Assembly (NCBI RefSeq): GCF_028463845.1
Contig: NZ_CP116805.1
Span: 744,001-808,000, forward strand
Source of the DNA: Gimibacter soli
Lineage (GTDB): Bacteria; Pseudomonadota; Alphaproteobacteria; Sphingomonadales; Kordiimonadaceae
Length of the DNA stretch: 64,000 nucleotides
Direction: 5' to 3'
Part shown: positions 7,706 through 16,796 of the stretch, piece by piece
Numbering within the stretch: position 1 is the stretch's first letter
How the letters are laid out: every line of letters begins with the position of its first letter
The notes under the pieces: model-generated
Told to the model about the DNA's origin: nothing
Database searches by the model: none
What the model saw: only the letters and a program-made list of their open reading frames with translations
Position numbers and translations under genes: made by a program

Positions 7706-9651
7706 TGACAGAGCGCGCCGTGAACAGCGAGGCAGCCGAGACCAGATCATCGCCGTGGCGGCGGATGCTGGTGTCCGTTCGTGCCAAGCTGTTCCTCGGT
7801 TTTGCGGCGATGGGGCTTCTGGTGGTCGGGGTCGGCCTTTATGCCTATGTGGCCATCGGCCGGGCCGGCGAGATTGTGGAAGACATCTACAACCGCCCCC
7901 TGATGGCGATCAATTTCACGCGCGCCGCAAGCTTCGACTTTTCGCAGATGCAGGCGCGCTATCTGAAGCTTCGTGAACGGGGCGAGAAAAGCGGCAAGTC
8001 GCTTGATGAGCTGCACGAACTGGTACATGACGACCTCGCGGTCGCGCATGAGCGTGCACTTACTGACCGCTCCCGCCGCATGATCGAACAGCTGCGCCGT
8101 GATATTGATGCGTGGGTCTATACGGTAAAGGGGCTGCTGATCACGCCCGATCCGCGTGCGGTCGCCAACCTTGATGCCACCACCGACGACATTATCGAAC
8201 GCTTCGATATCGTGGTGGAATTGCAGTCGGCCGCGGGGTTTGAGGAGCGCCAGAAGGCCGTCACCGAGATTGCCACCACCGTGCGGGTGAATGTGGCGGT
8301 GACGGGCGTCGCGCTTATGCTGGCGATTGCGGTGACGCTGCTGCTTGCCCGGCTGCTGCTCGGGCCGCTGCTGTCGGCGTCCGAATCTGCGTCACGGATT
8401 GCCAAGGGGGAGCTCGACACGCCGATCCCCGAAGGCGGCGCGGATGAAACAGGGCGGCTGCTACGCGCCCTTCGCGTGATGCAGAAGTCGATCATCGATC
8501 TGGTGTCGCGCGAGAAATACCAGAAACAGAAAGCCGAAGACCGGCTGCTCGATGCGCTTGCCAACAGCCGCGAGGCCATCATCATCGTCGATGCGGACGG
8601 GTTGATCGTGATGGTGAACGACACGGCCTCGGCACTTTTCAGCCGCCTCGGGCCGCTGGTCGGCGAACGCTTCAACCGGCTTTTCTATACGAACGGTGTG
8701 CCGGTGGCCGAAGAGGACCGCGCGGTCGCCGTGGCGTCAGCAAGCAGCGAGCCCGGTGCCGCGGTCGAAATGCAGCTTGAGAACGGCAACTGGTTGCGCC
8801 ACAGCCGCAGCCGCACGCGTGATGGCGGCCTTTTCGCGCTGTGGTCCGATATCACCGAAGTGAAGGCACGCGAAGTGCAGCTCCTTGTCGCCAAGCAGGA
8901 AGCCGAGGCCGCGAACGAGGTGAAATCGCGCTTCCTGTCGAACATGAGCCACGAGCTGAGGACCCCCCTCAATGCCATCATCGGCTTTGCGGATGTGATC
9001 GTCACTGAAACGCACGAGCAGGAGAGGCTTGCGGGCATCACCGGCCATGCGAGGGAAATCCAGTCGGGCGGCGACCATCTCCTGCGCATCATCAATAACG
9101 TGCTCGATCTCACCCGTCATGATCATGGCAAGGTCATTGTCCGCTTGCAGCGAACGGACCTAGGCGCACTGCTGGAACAATGCCGGGGGATGATGATAGC
9201 CGAAGCCGAAGCGCGCGGTATCCGGCTGCGCTATCAGGAGCCGGTCGGCACGGCCTGGAGCAAGATAGACCCTGCCCAGATTCTGCAAAGCCTTCTGAAC
9301 ATCCTGTCGAATGCCATCAAATTCTCGCATGATGGTGCGGCGGTGGATATTTCCATCGATACCCATATCGGCAACGAGCATCATGTCCGCATCAGCGACG
9401 CGGGCATCGGGATCGATCCCAAGGATATCCCGGTGGCACTGACCGCCTTCGGGCAGGTGGAATCAAGCCGGGACCGCCATTATGAGGGCACCGGCCTTGG
9501 CCTCACCCTTGCCAAAGCGCTTATCGAGCAGAATGGCGGGCGGCTTATCCTTGAAAGCGAGCTCGGGGTCGGTACGATGGTGACCGTTGCCTTGTCGGTG
9601 GACGGCGAGGAATCGCAAACCGTGGAATTCGATGATGACGACTTTATCTAG
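7705..9651 (+). CDS. Membrane-bound PAS sensor histidine kinase
   Basis: 648 residues. TM1 (about 26-50) and TM2 (about 195-220) enclose a periplasmic helical domain of about 140 residues, like the four-helix bundles of chemoreceptors. Then come HAMP (220-270), a PAS-like domain (about 280-385), a HisKA domain with the H-box SHELRTPLN (His416) and an HATPase_c domain with N (LNILSNAIKF), G1 (DAGIGI) and G2 (GTGLGL) boxes. No receiver domain is fused. The C-terminus is acidic (EFDDDDFI). It starts in TGATG overlap with the globin stop; a GTG at 7702 is an alternative. The cupredoxin gene starts inside its 3' end. It probably senses a periplasmic redox or gas signal handled by its neighbours; the partner regulator is not adjacent. 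Confidence 0.88.
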   Translation: MTERAVNSEAAETRSSPWRRMLVSVRAKLFLGFAAMGLLVVGVGLYAYVAIGRAGEIVEDIYNRPLMAINFTRAASFDFSQMQARYLKLRERGEKSGKSLDELHELVHDDLAVAHERALTDRSRRMIEQLRRDIDAWVYTVKGLLITPDPRAVANLDATTDDIIERFDIVVELQSAAGFEERQKAVTEIATTVRVNVAVTGVALMLAIAVTLLLARLLLGPLLSASESASRIAKGELDTPIPEGGADETGRLLRALRVMQKSIIDLVSREKYQKQKAEDRLLDALANSREAIIIVDADGLIVMVNDTASALFSRLGPLVGERFNRLFYTNGVPVAEEDRAVAVASASSEPGAAVEMQLENGNWLRHSRSRTRDGGLFALWSDITEVKAREVQLLVAKQEAEAANEVKSRFLSNMSHELRTPLNAIIGFADVIVTETHEQERLAGITGHAREIQSGGDHLLRIINNVLDLTRHDHGKVIVRLQRTDLGALLEQCRGMMIAEAEARGIRLRYQEPVGTAWSKIDPAQILQSLLNILSNAIKFSHDGAAVDISIDTHIGNEHHVRISDAGIGIDPKDIPVALTAFGQVESSRDRHYEGTGLGLTLAKALIEQNGGRLILESELGVGTMVTVALSVDGEESQTVEFDDDDFI

Positions 9652-9961
9652 ATCAGCCCTTCTCCGCCTCGCCGCCCTTCTCACGCTGGGCGCGCCGGCG
9701 TGGGCGGCGGATCATGTGGTCAGCCAGCAGGGCAGGCGTTTTCACCCGAGCGAAATTGCCATCAAGGCTGGCGACACCGTCACCATCTCGAACGATGACG
9801 AGTTCCTCCACCATGTCTATATCAAGGGGGAAGGGATGGAATACGATTCTGGCGGGCAGCCGATCGGCACCTCGCTCACCATCCCTTTTCCTGCAAAGGG
9901 TGTGTTTGAGGTGCGCTGCGACATCCATCCCAAAATGCGGCTGACCGTGACGGTCGAATAA
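9632..9961 (+). CDS. Small periplasmic cupredoxin (methylamine utilisation/plastocyanin-like)
   Basis: 109 residues with a signal peptide (to about residue 26, APAWA). The mature domain has the cupredoxin fold pattern: F-P-S-E-I-A-I-K-A-G-D-T-V, then a His pair (H60/H61 in EFLHHVY), and the C-terminal loop C96-x2-H99-x2-M102, which together form a type 1 copper site. It is likely a periplasmic electron carrier. It overlaps the kinase gene by 20 bases in another frame; ATG 9632 and ATG 9635 are both possible starts. Translational coupling suggests a shared function with the kinase, globin and DUF3034 protein. Confidence 0.85.
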   Translation: MMTTLSRSALLRLAALLTLGAPAWAADHVVSQQGRRFHPSEIAIKAGDTVTISNDDEFLHHVYIKGEGMEYDSGGQPIGTSLTIPFPAKGVFEVRCDIHPKMRLTVTVE

Positions 9962-9973
9962 GCCCTGAGGCGT

Positions 9974-11137
9974 TTAGATATAATGCGCCTGCAGCGGCGG
10001 GAAGCCGTTGAACTCGATCGCTGAATAGCTCGTTGTATAGGCACCGGTCGAGAACCAGTAGAGCCGGTCGCCGATCTGAAGATCGAGCGGCAACGGATAT
10101 TTGAAGTCCTCATACATGATGTCGGCGCTGTCGCAGGTCGGGCCTGCGATGGTGCAGCCTTCAAGCTCGCCGCTGCGGTCGGTATAGATCGGGTATTTGA
10201 TAGCCTCGTCCATCGTCTCGATAAGGCCTGAAAACTTGCCAACGTCTGTGAAGACCCAGCGGTTGAGCGAGGTGTTGCCCTTGCGGCTGATCAGCACGAC
10301 TTCGGAGACGAGGATGCCGGCGTTGGCCACGAGCGAACGGCCGGGCTCGAGGATGATTTCCGGCATTTCGTCGCCGAAGTCTTCCTCAAGGAAACGGGTG
10401 ATTTCTTCGGCATAGGTCGCGGTGTCGTTGGTGCGAACGATATAGTTGCCGGGGAAGCCGCCGCCCATGTTGATCATCTTCAGCGTGATGCCGTCTTCGT
10501 TTTTCAGGCGGTCGTAGATCAGCTTCACCTTGCCAAGGGCAGCGTCCCACGCGCCGATGTCGCGCTGCTGCGAGCCCACATGGAACGAGATGCCATAGGG
10601 CACAAGGCCAAGCTCGCGAGCGAGGATCAAGAGATCCAGCGCCATGTCGTTCTGGCAGCCGAACTTGCGGGAAAGCGGCCAGTCGGCGGTCAGCGTACCT
10701 TCGGTGAGGATGCGCACATAGACCCGGCTGCCGGGCGCTTCCTTGGCGATATTGCGGAGGTCGGCCTCGGAATCGGACGCGAAAAGCCGGACGCCTTTTT
10801 CGTAGAAATAGCGCACGTCGCGCGCCTTCTTGATGGTATTGCCATAGGAAATGCGGTCGGGCGTAACCCCCTCGGCGAGCACCTTGTCGAGCTCGTAGCG
10901 CGAGGCGATATCGAAGTTCGACCCCTTGTCCCTCAGAAGGCTCAGAATCTGCGGGGCCGGGTTCGCCTTCACCGCATAATAGATTTTGGCAAAGGGAAAG
11001 GCGGACGTCAGTTCGTCATAGCCTTTGCCGATGATCGAGGTGTCCACTACCAGGAAGGGTGTTTCGTGTTTGGCGGCTTCGGCCTTGATTCGCGCGAAAC
11101 TATCGTTCGAGTAAAAGTCTGTGGCGTTGATTTTCAT
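9974..11137 (-). CDS. Fold-III PLP decarboxylase, ornithine/lysine decarboxylase type
   Basis: 387 residues, the short form of alanine-racemase-fold decarboxylases. It has the PLP lysine in YYAVKANP (Lys57), HVGSQQ, the phosphate-binding GGGFPGNY, EPGRSLVANAG, and the catalytic GPTCDSAD with its cysteine plus Y-x-W-x-x-GAY near the end. These features match bacterial ornithine or lysine/ornithine decarboxylases, which make putrescine or cadaverine; arginine or diaminopimelate decarboxylases are longer or lack the CDSAD pattern. The substrate cannot be fixed by eye. It is monocistronic and divergent from the response regulator. Confidence 0.85.
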   Translation of the reverse strand: MKINATDFYSNDSFARIKAEAAKHETPFLVVDTSIIGKGYDELTSAFPFAKIYYAVKANPAPQILSLLRDKGSNFDIASRYELDKVLAEGVTPDRISYGNTIKKARDVRYFYEKGVRLFASDSEADLRNIAKEAPGSRVYVRILTEGTLTADWPLSRKFGCQNDMALDLLILARELGLVPYGISFHVGSQQRDIGAWDAALGKVKLIYDRLKNEDGITLKMINMGGGFPGNYIVRTNDTATYAEEITRFLEEDFGDEMPEIILEPGRSLVANAGILVSEVVLISRKGNTSLNRWVFTDVGKFSGLIETMDEAIKYPIYTDRSGELEGCTIAGPTCDSADIMYEDFKYPLPLDLQIGDRLYWFSTGAYTTSYSAIEFNGFPPLQAHYI

Positions 11138-11304
11138 GGCTTTTCCCTTCTGCGTTTCAAGGCGGGACAGGTGAGGGGAACGACGCTAGGGCGAAAGGGG
11201 CAATCGGGTCAAGTGACCAGCCCCCATGTGATGCAGGTTGACTCTTGGTCCGTCGCCGCTTGAAATGGTCATCGGGTTGAGTTGCACTATTGCAGGGAAC
11301 TGAT

Positions 11305-11880
11305 ATGGAGCCAACCGGACGGTCGACAGAAGAGGCAGTGCGCCGCGAAACCCTGAAAGGGGTTGCCGGCAGCCCGAGAATCCTTCTTGTGGAAGACATA
11401 GATTTCATGGCCCGGCTGGTAATGGCGCAACTGCAGGCCGCAGGCTACAAGAGTGTGACAATCGCACATGACGGCGCCGAGGCAATGGAAGCGCTCGTCC
11501 AGAAGCCCTATGACATGCTGATCACTGACTGGATGATGACACCGGTTGGCGGGCGGGAGTTGTGCCATAACCTGCGCCGTGCCGCTGACAGCCCCTGTCC
11601 CGGCATTGCGATCATCGCGGTGTCTGCACATATCGACCACAATGCCATAGATGAAATGCTGAAGGCGGGGGTGGATGAAGTTGTGGCAAAACCCATCGCG
11701 CTTGATGAGCTGCTGAAGCGTGTCCGCACTGTTACCACAGAACCCCGCCAGTTCGTTCGGACCAAAACATATTTCGGACCCGACCGCCGCCGGCGTTACA
11801 AAGCTGACTTCGGTCTAGAGGACCGGCGCAAGACACAGGCCCGCCTCGAAGCCCGTCCGGCCTCGCGCCACGAGCGCTGA
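11305..11880 (+). CDS. Single-domain response regulator with basic C-terminal tail
   Basis: 191 residues. After about 24 poorly conserved residues there is a receiver domain: ILLVED (acidic pocket), D75 in ITDWMMTP as phosphoacceptor, a conserved Ser in AVSAHI and Lys in VVAKPI. After about residue 145 the tail is highly basic (FGPDRRRRYKADFGLEDRRK) and has no known output domain; such FGPDRRR tails recur in alphaproteobacterial CheY-like proteins. The start at 11305 has CAGGGA upstream; a TTG at 11290 is less likely. No kinase is adjacent; the histidine kinase 1.7 kb upstream lacks its own regulator and is a conceivable partner. Confidence 0.8.
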   Translation: MEPTGRSTEEAVRRETLKGVAGSPRILLVEDIDFMARLVMAQLQAAGYKSVTIAHDGAEAMEALVQKPYDMLITDWMMTPVGGRELCHNLRRAADSPCPGIAIIAVSAHIDHNAIDEMLKAGVDEVVAKPIALDELLKRVRTVTTEPRQFVRTKTYFGPDRRRRYKADFGLEDRRKTQARLEARPASRHER

Positions 11881-11951
11881 ACGGCCTTTTCATTCCGGCA
11901 CAAGCACGCCATATAAGGCGCGTCTGTGCGACTTGCCGAAAGGATTGGCCT

Positions 11952-12167
11952 ATGGGCGACCGGGAAAAGATCGAGGAACGCCTCGTCACGCTTGAAACGC
12001 GGCTCGCCTTTCAGGACGAGACGATCGAGACGCTCAATAGCGTGGTGAAGGACCAGTGGGCGGAAATCGACCGGCTGCAGCGCATGCTATCCCGTTTCGA
12101 TGGTCGCCTTGCTGAAATTGAAGACAATATCGAGATCGCCCCGCCGCAGAAGCCGCCGCATTATTGA
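11952..12167 (+). CDS. slyX: SlyX family protein
   Basis: A 71-residue coiled-coil protein with the SlyX pattern: EERLVTLETRLAFQDETIETLN in front, a heptad-rich middle and the conserved proline-rich C-terminus ending PPHY. The role is unknown; it was named from a location next to slyD in E. coli. The last 7 bases overlap the end of the convergent binding-protein gene. Confidence 0.85.
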   Translation: MGDREKIEERLVTLETRLAFQDETIETLNSVVKDQWAEIDRLQRMLSRFDGRLAEIEDNIEIAPPQKPPHY

Positions 12168-12967
12168 GGCGGTACGTTCCCATCGGCCTCTGCCTTCGGC
12201 AGCCCGTCGAGGAGCGTTTTCAGGAGGCCCGGATCGATAGACTTCGGGGCAGCAAGCCAGGGCGAATTGGCGGCGGTGATCGGCATCCTGACGATCAGGA
12301 GATCACCGATAGGCGTGCCGTCTTCATCCCTGTCGGAAAGGTCGCCCGGAATTTCGGACAGGAAATCCACCCGCCCGCGCAGCAGCATCTGCTCGGCAAG
12401 GCCGTGATGCGCTTCTGACACCTCGATGATCCTGTCTTCCGAAAAGCCGAAATCCCGAAGTGCCTGGCATTGGGCCGAGCTTTTGACGCAAGCGGCCTTG
12501 CAGGTGCTTTGCATGATATCGTCACGGGTCATGGATTCCTGCGGCGATCCGCGCCGCGCCACCAGATGGATCGCCTCGCCCCGTTCCATCGAGATCAGCC
12601 AGTGGAACAGGTTTTCGCGCGCCGGGGTGCGCAGCAAGTTGAAAATCAGCGCATTGTCGCGCTGTTGCACCATGCGGTAGGCGCGGCTCCAGGGCACGAA
12701 GACAAAGGCATAGCGGAGCCCGGTTCCATCGAGATAGGCGCTGATGCGGCGGCGATCAGCCTCCGATTGGGTGCGGTCGCTACCCTGGCCTATATCCAGC
12801 GAGGTGAGGTTGCCGAAAACGATCAGGTCCGGCTGTGCGTTCGGCCCGTCGGCCATGGTGGAAGTCAAGGGGGTCGGCTGCCCGGGTGCAGCCCCGGCCA
12901 GCATCAGGAAAGCCGCAACCGCAGCCAGCGTCCGTCCGATCCGTCCTGCTGTGCGCGACGGGATCAT
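12161..12967 (-). CDS. Orphan periplasmic substrate-binding-like protein
   Basis: 268 residues with a signal peptide (ending around GAAPG). The body resembles family 3 solute-binding proteins: a first lobe with a strand-helix start, FVFVPWSRAYRMVQQRDNALIFNLLRTPAR, an ERGEAIHLVARRG segment and a second-lobe GRVDFLSEIPG. Two extra cysteines (STCKAACVKSSAQC) are unusual for the family and could form disulfides. No ABC permease or ATPase is nearby. It overlaps the slyX stop by 7 bases. The ligand is unknown. Confidence 0.65.
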   Translation of the reverse strand: MIPSRTAGRIGRTLAAVAAFLMLAGAAPGQPTPLTSTMADGPNAQPDLIVFGNLTSLDIGQGSDRTQSEADRRRISAYLDGTGLRYAFVFVPWSRAYRMVQQRDNALIFNLLRTPARENLFHWLISMERGEAIHLVARRGSPQESMTRDDIMQSTCKAACVKSSAQCQALRDFGFSEDRIIEVSEAHHGLAEQMLLRGRVDFLSEIPGDLSDRDEDGTPIGDLLIVRMPITAANSPWLAAPKSIDPGLLKTLLDGLPKAEADGNVPPQ

Positions 12968-13068
12968 GGTCCGTTACTTCCCCTTGGTCGGGCCGGCGGT
13001 CGATCGCGAGCCCTGAGGGAAGCTTATACCGCTCCTGAAATAATGCAACCTATTCAGAGGGTTGCAGT

Positions 13069-14502
13069 TTATTTGCCGGCTGGGTCGGAAAAGACCCGGT
13101 ATCCCCATGGCGCCAGTTCGAAGCGTGTATCGGCTGAAAGGGTCGCGGGCGTTGAGACCTCGGGCGCGCGTCCGGAGGCAAGTGTTTCGGCATAGTCGCC
13201 CACAAACATCGGCTCCTTGAAACCAACGGTGACGGGCTTGTCCGTCATGTTGAAAACGGCAAAGAGCTTCGCCTTGCCCTTCTGGCGCACGAAGCTGAAA
13301 ACCTCGCTCGGGCGGTCGTTCACCACGCGCACCATGCGCGCACCCGCGGCACCGTTCCAGAGGGCCTCGTTTTCATCCACCATCTTGAAAAGGCGGGTGT
13401 AGAAACCTTCAAGCGGCAGCTTGGCCGGCCAATCGATGGGGTCGCGCTCGAAAAATTCGAGCCGCTTGTCGAGCCCGGCTTCCTGCCCGTTATAGATCAT
13501 CGGCATGCCTTCGCCGACGATGGCCAGCACCGTGGCAGCCTCGAACCCCTTGCCGAACAGCTCGGCGTCCGTGCCTTCCCACGCGTTCTTGTCGTGGTTC
13601 GAGGTGTAGGTCATGCGGTAACCATCTTCGGGCCAGCCGCTTTCATTGTTGGAATAATAGCCGAACAGCGCCCCGACATCGGCCTTGCCCTGCGCCACGC
13701 CCTTCATGGAATCGAACCATTCCCAGCTGTAGGTGGCGTCGAACGCCTTGGCCATCAGGTCGCGGCTTTGCCATTCGGCCAGCATGAAGACGGGTTTGAC
13801 GGCATCAAGCTCGACCCGCACCTTTTCCCAGAAATCGAGGGGTACATAGCCCGCCACATCGCAGCGGAAGCCATCGAAGCCCACGTCCTGCACCCAGAAT
13901 TTCATGGCGTCCGCCATATAGGCGCGGACCTCGGGCTTCGAATAGTCGAGGTCGATGATGTCCTCCCAGTCCCACCAGGGTGTGGGGCGGAAGTCACCTT
14001 TCCAGTCGCGCTCGTACCAGTCGGGATGATCGGCGGCGAGCGCATTGTCCCACGCCGTATGGTTGGCGACCCAGTCGAGGATGACATGAAGGCCAAGCGC
14101 GTGGGCTTCCGCCAGAAATGCTTTCAGCTCCTCCATCGTGCCGAACTCGGGATTGACCTTGTAATAATCCTTGATCGAATAGGGGCTGCCGAGCGTGCCC
14201 TTGCGGTTCTGGACGCCAATTTCCTGCACCGGCATCAGCCACAGGATATCGACCCCCATCGCCTTCAGGCGCGGCAGCTGTTTGGCCGCTGCCGTGAAGG
14301 TGCCCTCAGGCGTGAACTGGCGGGTGTTGATCTGGTAGATCACCGCCTTTTTCGCCCATTCGGGATGGGTGAGTTTCACATAAGGCTCGGGCTGATGCGC
14401 AGCGAGCGCCGCTTCGTCGGCGGCGCGGGCGGGAAGTGCCCCAAGGAAGGCTGCGGCCAGCATCAGCGGCAGCAGGATCGGCAGGCGGCGTGCGGTCATC
14501 AT
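13069..14502 (-). CDS. Secreted GH13 alpha-amylase family glycosidase
   Basis: 477 residues with a signal peptide (ending PARA, about 27). The (beta/alpha)8 barrel shows the GH13 regions: DWVANH (region I), GFRCDVA with nucleophile Asp215 (II), LAEW with acid/base Glu243 (III) and SNHDKN with Asp304 (IV). A small C-terminal beta domain follows. It probably hydrolyses alpha-glucans in the periplasm or outside the cell. The sequence lacks long N- or C-terminal carbohydrate-binding modules. AAGGGGACAT precedes the start. Monocistronic; whether it prefers starch, maltodextrins or trehalose-like substrates is not clear. Confidence 0.9.
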   Translation of the reverse strand: MMTARRLPILLPLMLAAAFLGALPARAADEAALAAHQPEPYVKLTHPEWAKKAVIYQINTRQFTPEGTFTAAAKQLPRLKAMGVDILWLMPVQEIGVQNRKGTLGSPYSIKDYYKVNPEFGTMEELKAFLAEAHALGLHVILDWVANHTAWDNALAADHPDWYERDWKGDFRPTPWWDWEDIIDLDYSKPEVRAYMADAMKFWVQDVGFDGFRCDVAGYVPLDFWEKVRVELDAVKPVFMLAEWQSRDLMAKAFDATYSWEWFDSMKGVAQGKADVGALFGYYSNNESGWPEDGYRMTYTSNHDKNAWEGTDAELFGKGFEAATVLAIVGEGMPMIYNGQEAGLDKRLEFFERDPIDWPAKLPLEGFYTRLFKMVDENEALWNGAAGARMVRVVNDRPSEVFSFVRQKGKAKLFAVFNMTDKPVTVGFKEPMFVGDYAETLASGRAPEVSTPATLSADTRFELAPWGYRVFSDPAGK

Positions 14503-14615
14503 ATGTCCCCTTGTCCCTCAAACAGGTACCCAGAATGGTTTGGCACGCGGGCCTTCGTCAAGCTGGCGTATGGCAACGGGCACGGCTATGAAGAGGCAAC
14601 AGGGAGGAGATCACC

Positions 14616-15656
14616 ATGACGACCGAACCGATCCGGCTCACCGAATATAGCCACGGAGCCGGCTGCGGCTGTAAAATCTCGCCGAAGGTGCTGGATACGA
14701 TCCTTGCCTCCAGCGTGATTGCGCCGCCGGACGCTTCCCTTCTCGTTGGCAATTCCAGCCGCGATGATGCGGCGGCCTATGATATCGGCGGGGGGCAGGC
14801 GATCCTGTCGACCACCGATTTCTTCATGCCGATTGCGGATGACCCCTATGACTTCGGCCGGATCGCCGCGACAAATGCGATCAGCGATATCTATGCGATG
14901 GGTGGCAGGCCGCTGATGGCCATTGCGATCCTCGGCTGGCCGGTCAATGTGCTGCCTCCCGAAGTTGCCCGCCGGGTGATCGAAGGTGGCCGCGCCGTTT
15001 GCGCCGACGCCGGCATCCCGCTCGCCGGCGGCCATTCGATCGATGCGCCAGAGCCCATCTTCGGCCTGGCTGTCACCGGGCAGGTGGCGATTGAAGACCT
15101 GAAGCGCAATGACACGGCAGCCGAAGGCGATCTCCTTTATCTGACCAAGCCGCTTGGCGTGGGTATCCTGACAACGGCGCAGAAACAGAAAAAGCTGCGC
15201 GCGGAACACGCGACCCTTGCCCGTGACACCATGTGCATTCTCAACAGCATCGGCAGCGAGCTGGCCCGGATCGACGGTGTGAATGCCATGACGGACGTGA
15301 CCGGCTTCGGTCTCCTCGGGCATCTGGCCGAGATGGCGGAAGGCAGCGGGCTGACGGCGGAGATCGACTTTGACGCCGTGCCGGTGCTGGCGCCTGCGAA
15401 AGACTATCTCGCCGAGGGCTGCGTGCCCGGTGGCACGCTCCGCAATTTCGACAGCTATGGCCACAAGGTCGCGACACTGGATAGCGACCAGCGTGCCCTA
15501 CTTGCCGATCCGCAAACAAGCGGCGGGCTGCTGGTTGCGGTGCGGCCGGGTGCGGCGGTGGCGGTGGAAGCCTGCCTTGGTGCGCGCGGGCTCCATGACA
15601 AGCCGATCGGGCGCCTGATGGCACCGGCGTCCGGGCCGGTGATCCGGGTGCGCTGA
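14616..15656 (+). CDS. selD: Selenide, water dikinase
   Basis: 346 residues, the expected length. It makes selenophosphate from selenide and ATP. The N-terminal GAGCGCK motif gives Cys17 and Lys20, the positions of the catalytic pair in E. coli SelD; this is the Cys rather than selenocysteine form. Conserved [24 protein letters not shown] and [18 protein letters not shown] segments are present. AGGGAGGAG precedes the ATG. SelU follows 3 bases after the stop, so the product is used at least for tRNA 2-selenouridine; no selA, selB or selC is in the window. Confidence 0.97.
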   Translation: MTTEPIRLTEYSHGAGCGCKISPKVLDTILASSVIAPPDASLLVGNSSRDDAAAYDIGGGQAILSTTDFFMPIADDPYDFGRIAATNAISDIYAMGGRPLMAIAILGWPVNVLPPEVARRVIEGGRAVCADAGIPLAGGHSIDAPEPIFGLAVTGQVAIEDLKRNDTAAEGDLLYLTKPLGVGILTTAQKQKKLRAEHATLARDTMCILNSIGSELARIDGVNAMTDVTGFGLLGHLAEMAEGSGLTAEIDFDAVPVLAPAKDYLAEGCVPGGTLRNFDSYGHKVATLDSDQRALLADPQTSGGLLVAVRPGAAVAVEACLGARGLHDKPIGRLMAPASGPVIRVR

Positions 15657-15659
15657 CCG

Positions 15660-16760
15660 ATGAAAGGCCGCCTCAGCGAGGACTATCGTGCGATCTTCAT
15701 GGGCGACACGCCGATGATCGACCTGCGCTCGCCGGGCGAATTTGCACGGGGGTCTTTCCCGCACACTGTCAACCTGCCGCTGATGACGAACGAGGAACGC
15801 GCCTTCGTCGGCACCACCTACAAACAGGAGGGGCAGGCGGAGGCCATCAAGCGCGGCCATGCGCTTGTCTCAGGTGCGGTGAAAGAAGCCCGCGTGGCGG
15901 CATGGGCGGCGTTCGCCCGCGCGCACCCGAATGGCTTCCTCTTCTGCTGGCGAGGCGGGCTCCGGTCGGAAATCACACAGGGTTGGCTGCGTGATGCGGG
16001 GGTGGATTATCGGCGTGTGGCGGGTGGCTACAAGGCGCTCCGCCGCTACCTGATCGATACGGGCGAGCGCATCTGCCGCGAGGCGGATTTCGTCGTCGTC
16101 GCCGGGCGCACCGGCACCGGCAAGACCCATCTGCTGAATAGCCTCGCCGGCAGCGTTGACCTTGAAGGCCTTGCCCGGCACCGGGGATCAAGCTTCGGCC
16201 GTTGGCCCGGCGACCAGCCAAGCCAGATCGACTTTGAAAACCGGCTGTCCATCGCCCTGTTGCGCACCGAAGCGGCAGGCAGTGCCGTGCTGATCGAGGA
16301 TGAAGGTAACCGCATCGGCCAGCGTGCGCTGCCGCCTGCGCTCATTGCCCGCATCCAGTCGGCGCCGCTCCTGGTCGTGGAGGAACCTTTCGAGGCACGG
16401 GTGGAGACGATCCTTGGCGACTATGTCACCGACATGCTGGCCGAACATGTTGCCTATTACGGCGGGGAAGGGTTCGAGCGGTTCGCAGCCTTCCTGCAGG
16501 ATGCCCTTGCCCGTATCGCCAAACGGCTCGGCGGCCTGCGCTACGGCGAAATTGCTGCGCTGATGGCAGACGCCCTCGCGCACCAACGCGACACCGGCGA
16601 CGCGGCCCTGCACCGCGCGTGGATCGAACGCCTCCTCCGCGACTATTACGATCCCATGTATGACTATCAGCTCAGCCAGAATGCGCGGCCCGTCCTCATG
16701 CGCGGCAGCCGGACGGAGATCGCCGCTTCTTCTTGGCAAGCGGGGACGGGCAAGCGATAA
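15660..16760 (+). CDS. selU: tRNA 2-selenouridine synthase
   Basis: 366 residues (also called mnmH/ybbB). An N-terminal rhodanese domain carries the catalytic Cys96 in FCWRGG, and a C-terminal P-loop domain has AGRTGTGKT (148-156). It geranylates and then selenates 2-thiouridine at the wobble position of tRNA-Lys, -Glu and -Gln, using selenophosphate from SelD. It sits 3 bases behind selD, a common operon. It has the usual length with no missing motif. Confidence 0.95.
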   Translation: MKGRLSEDYRAIFMGDTPMIDLRSPGEFARGSFPHTVNLPLMTNEERAFVGTTYKQEGQAEAIKRGHALVSGAVKEARVAAWAAFARAHPNGFLFCWRGGLRSEITQGWLRDAGVDYRRVAGGYKALRRYLIDTGERICREADFVVVAGRTGTGKTHLLNSLAGSVDLEGLARHRGSSFGRWPGDQPSQIDFENRLSIALLRTEAAGSAVLIEDEGNRIGQRALPPALIARIQSAPLLVVEEPFEARVETILGDYVTDMLAEHVAYYGGEGFERFAAFLQDALARIAKRLGGLRYGEIAALMADALAHQRDTGDAALHRAWIERLLRDYYDPMYDYQLSQNARPVLMRGSRTEIAASSWQAGTGKR

Positions 16761-16796
16761 TCCGCAAAGGATAAGGCCCTTTGGGGAGAGCGGACC

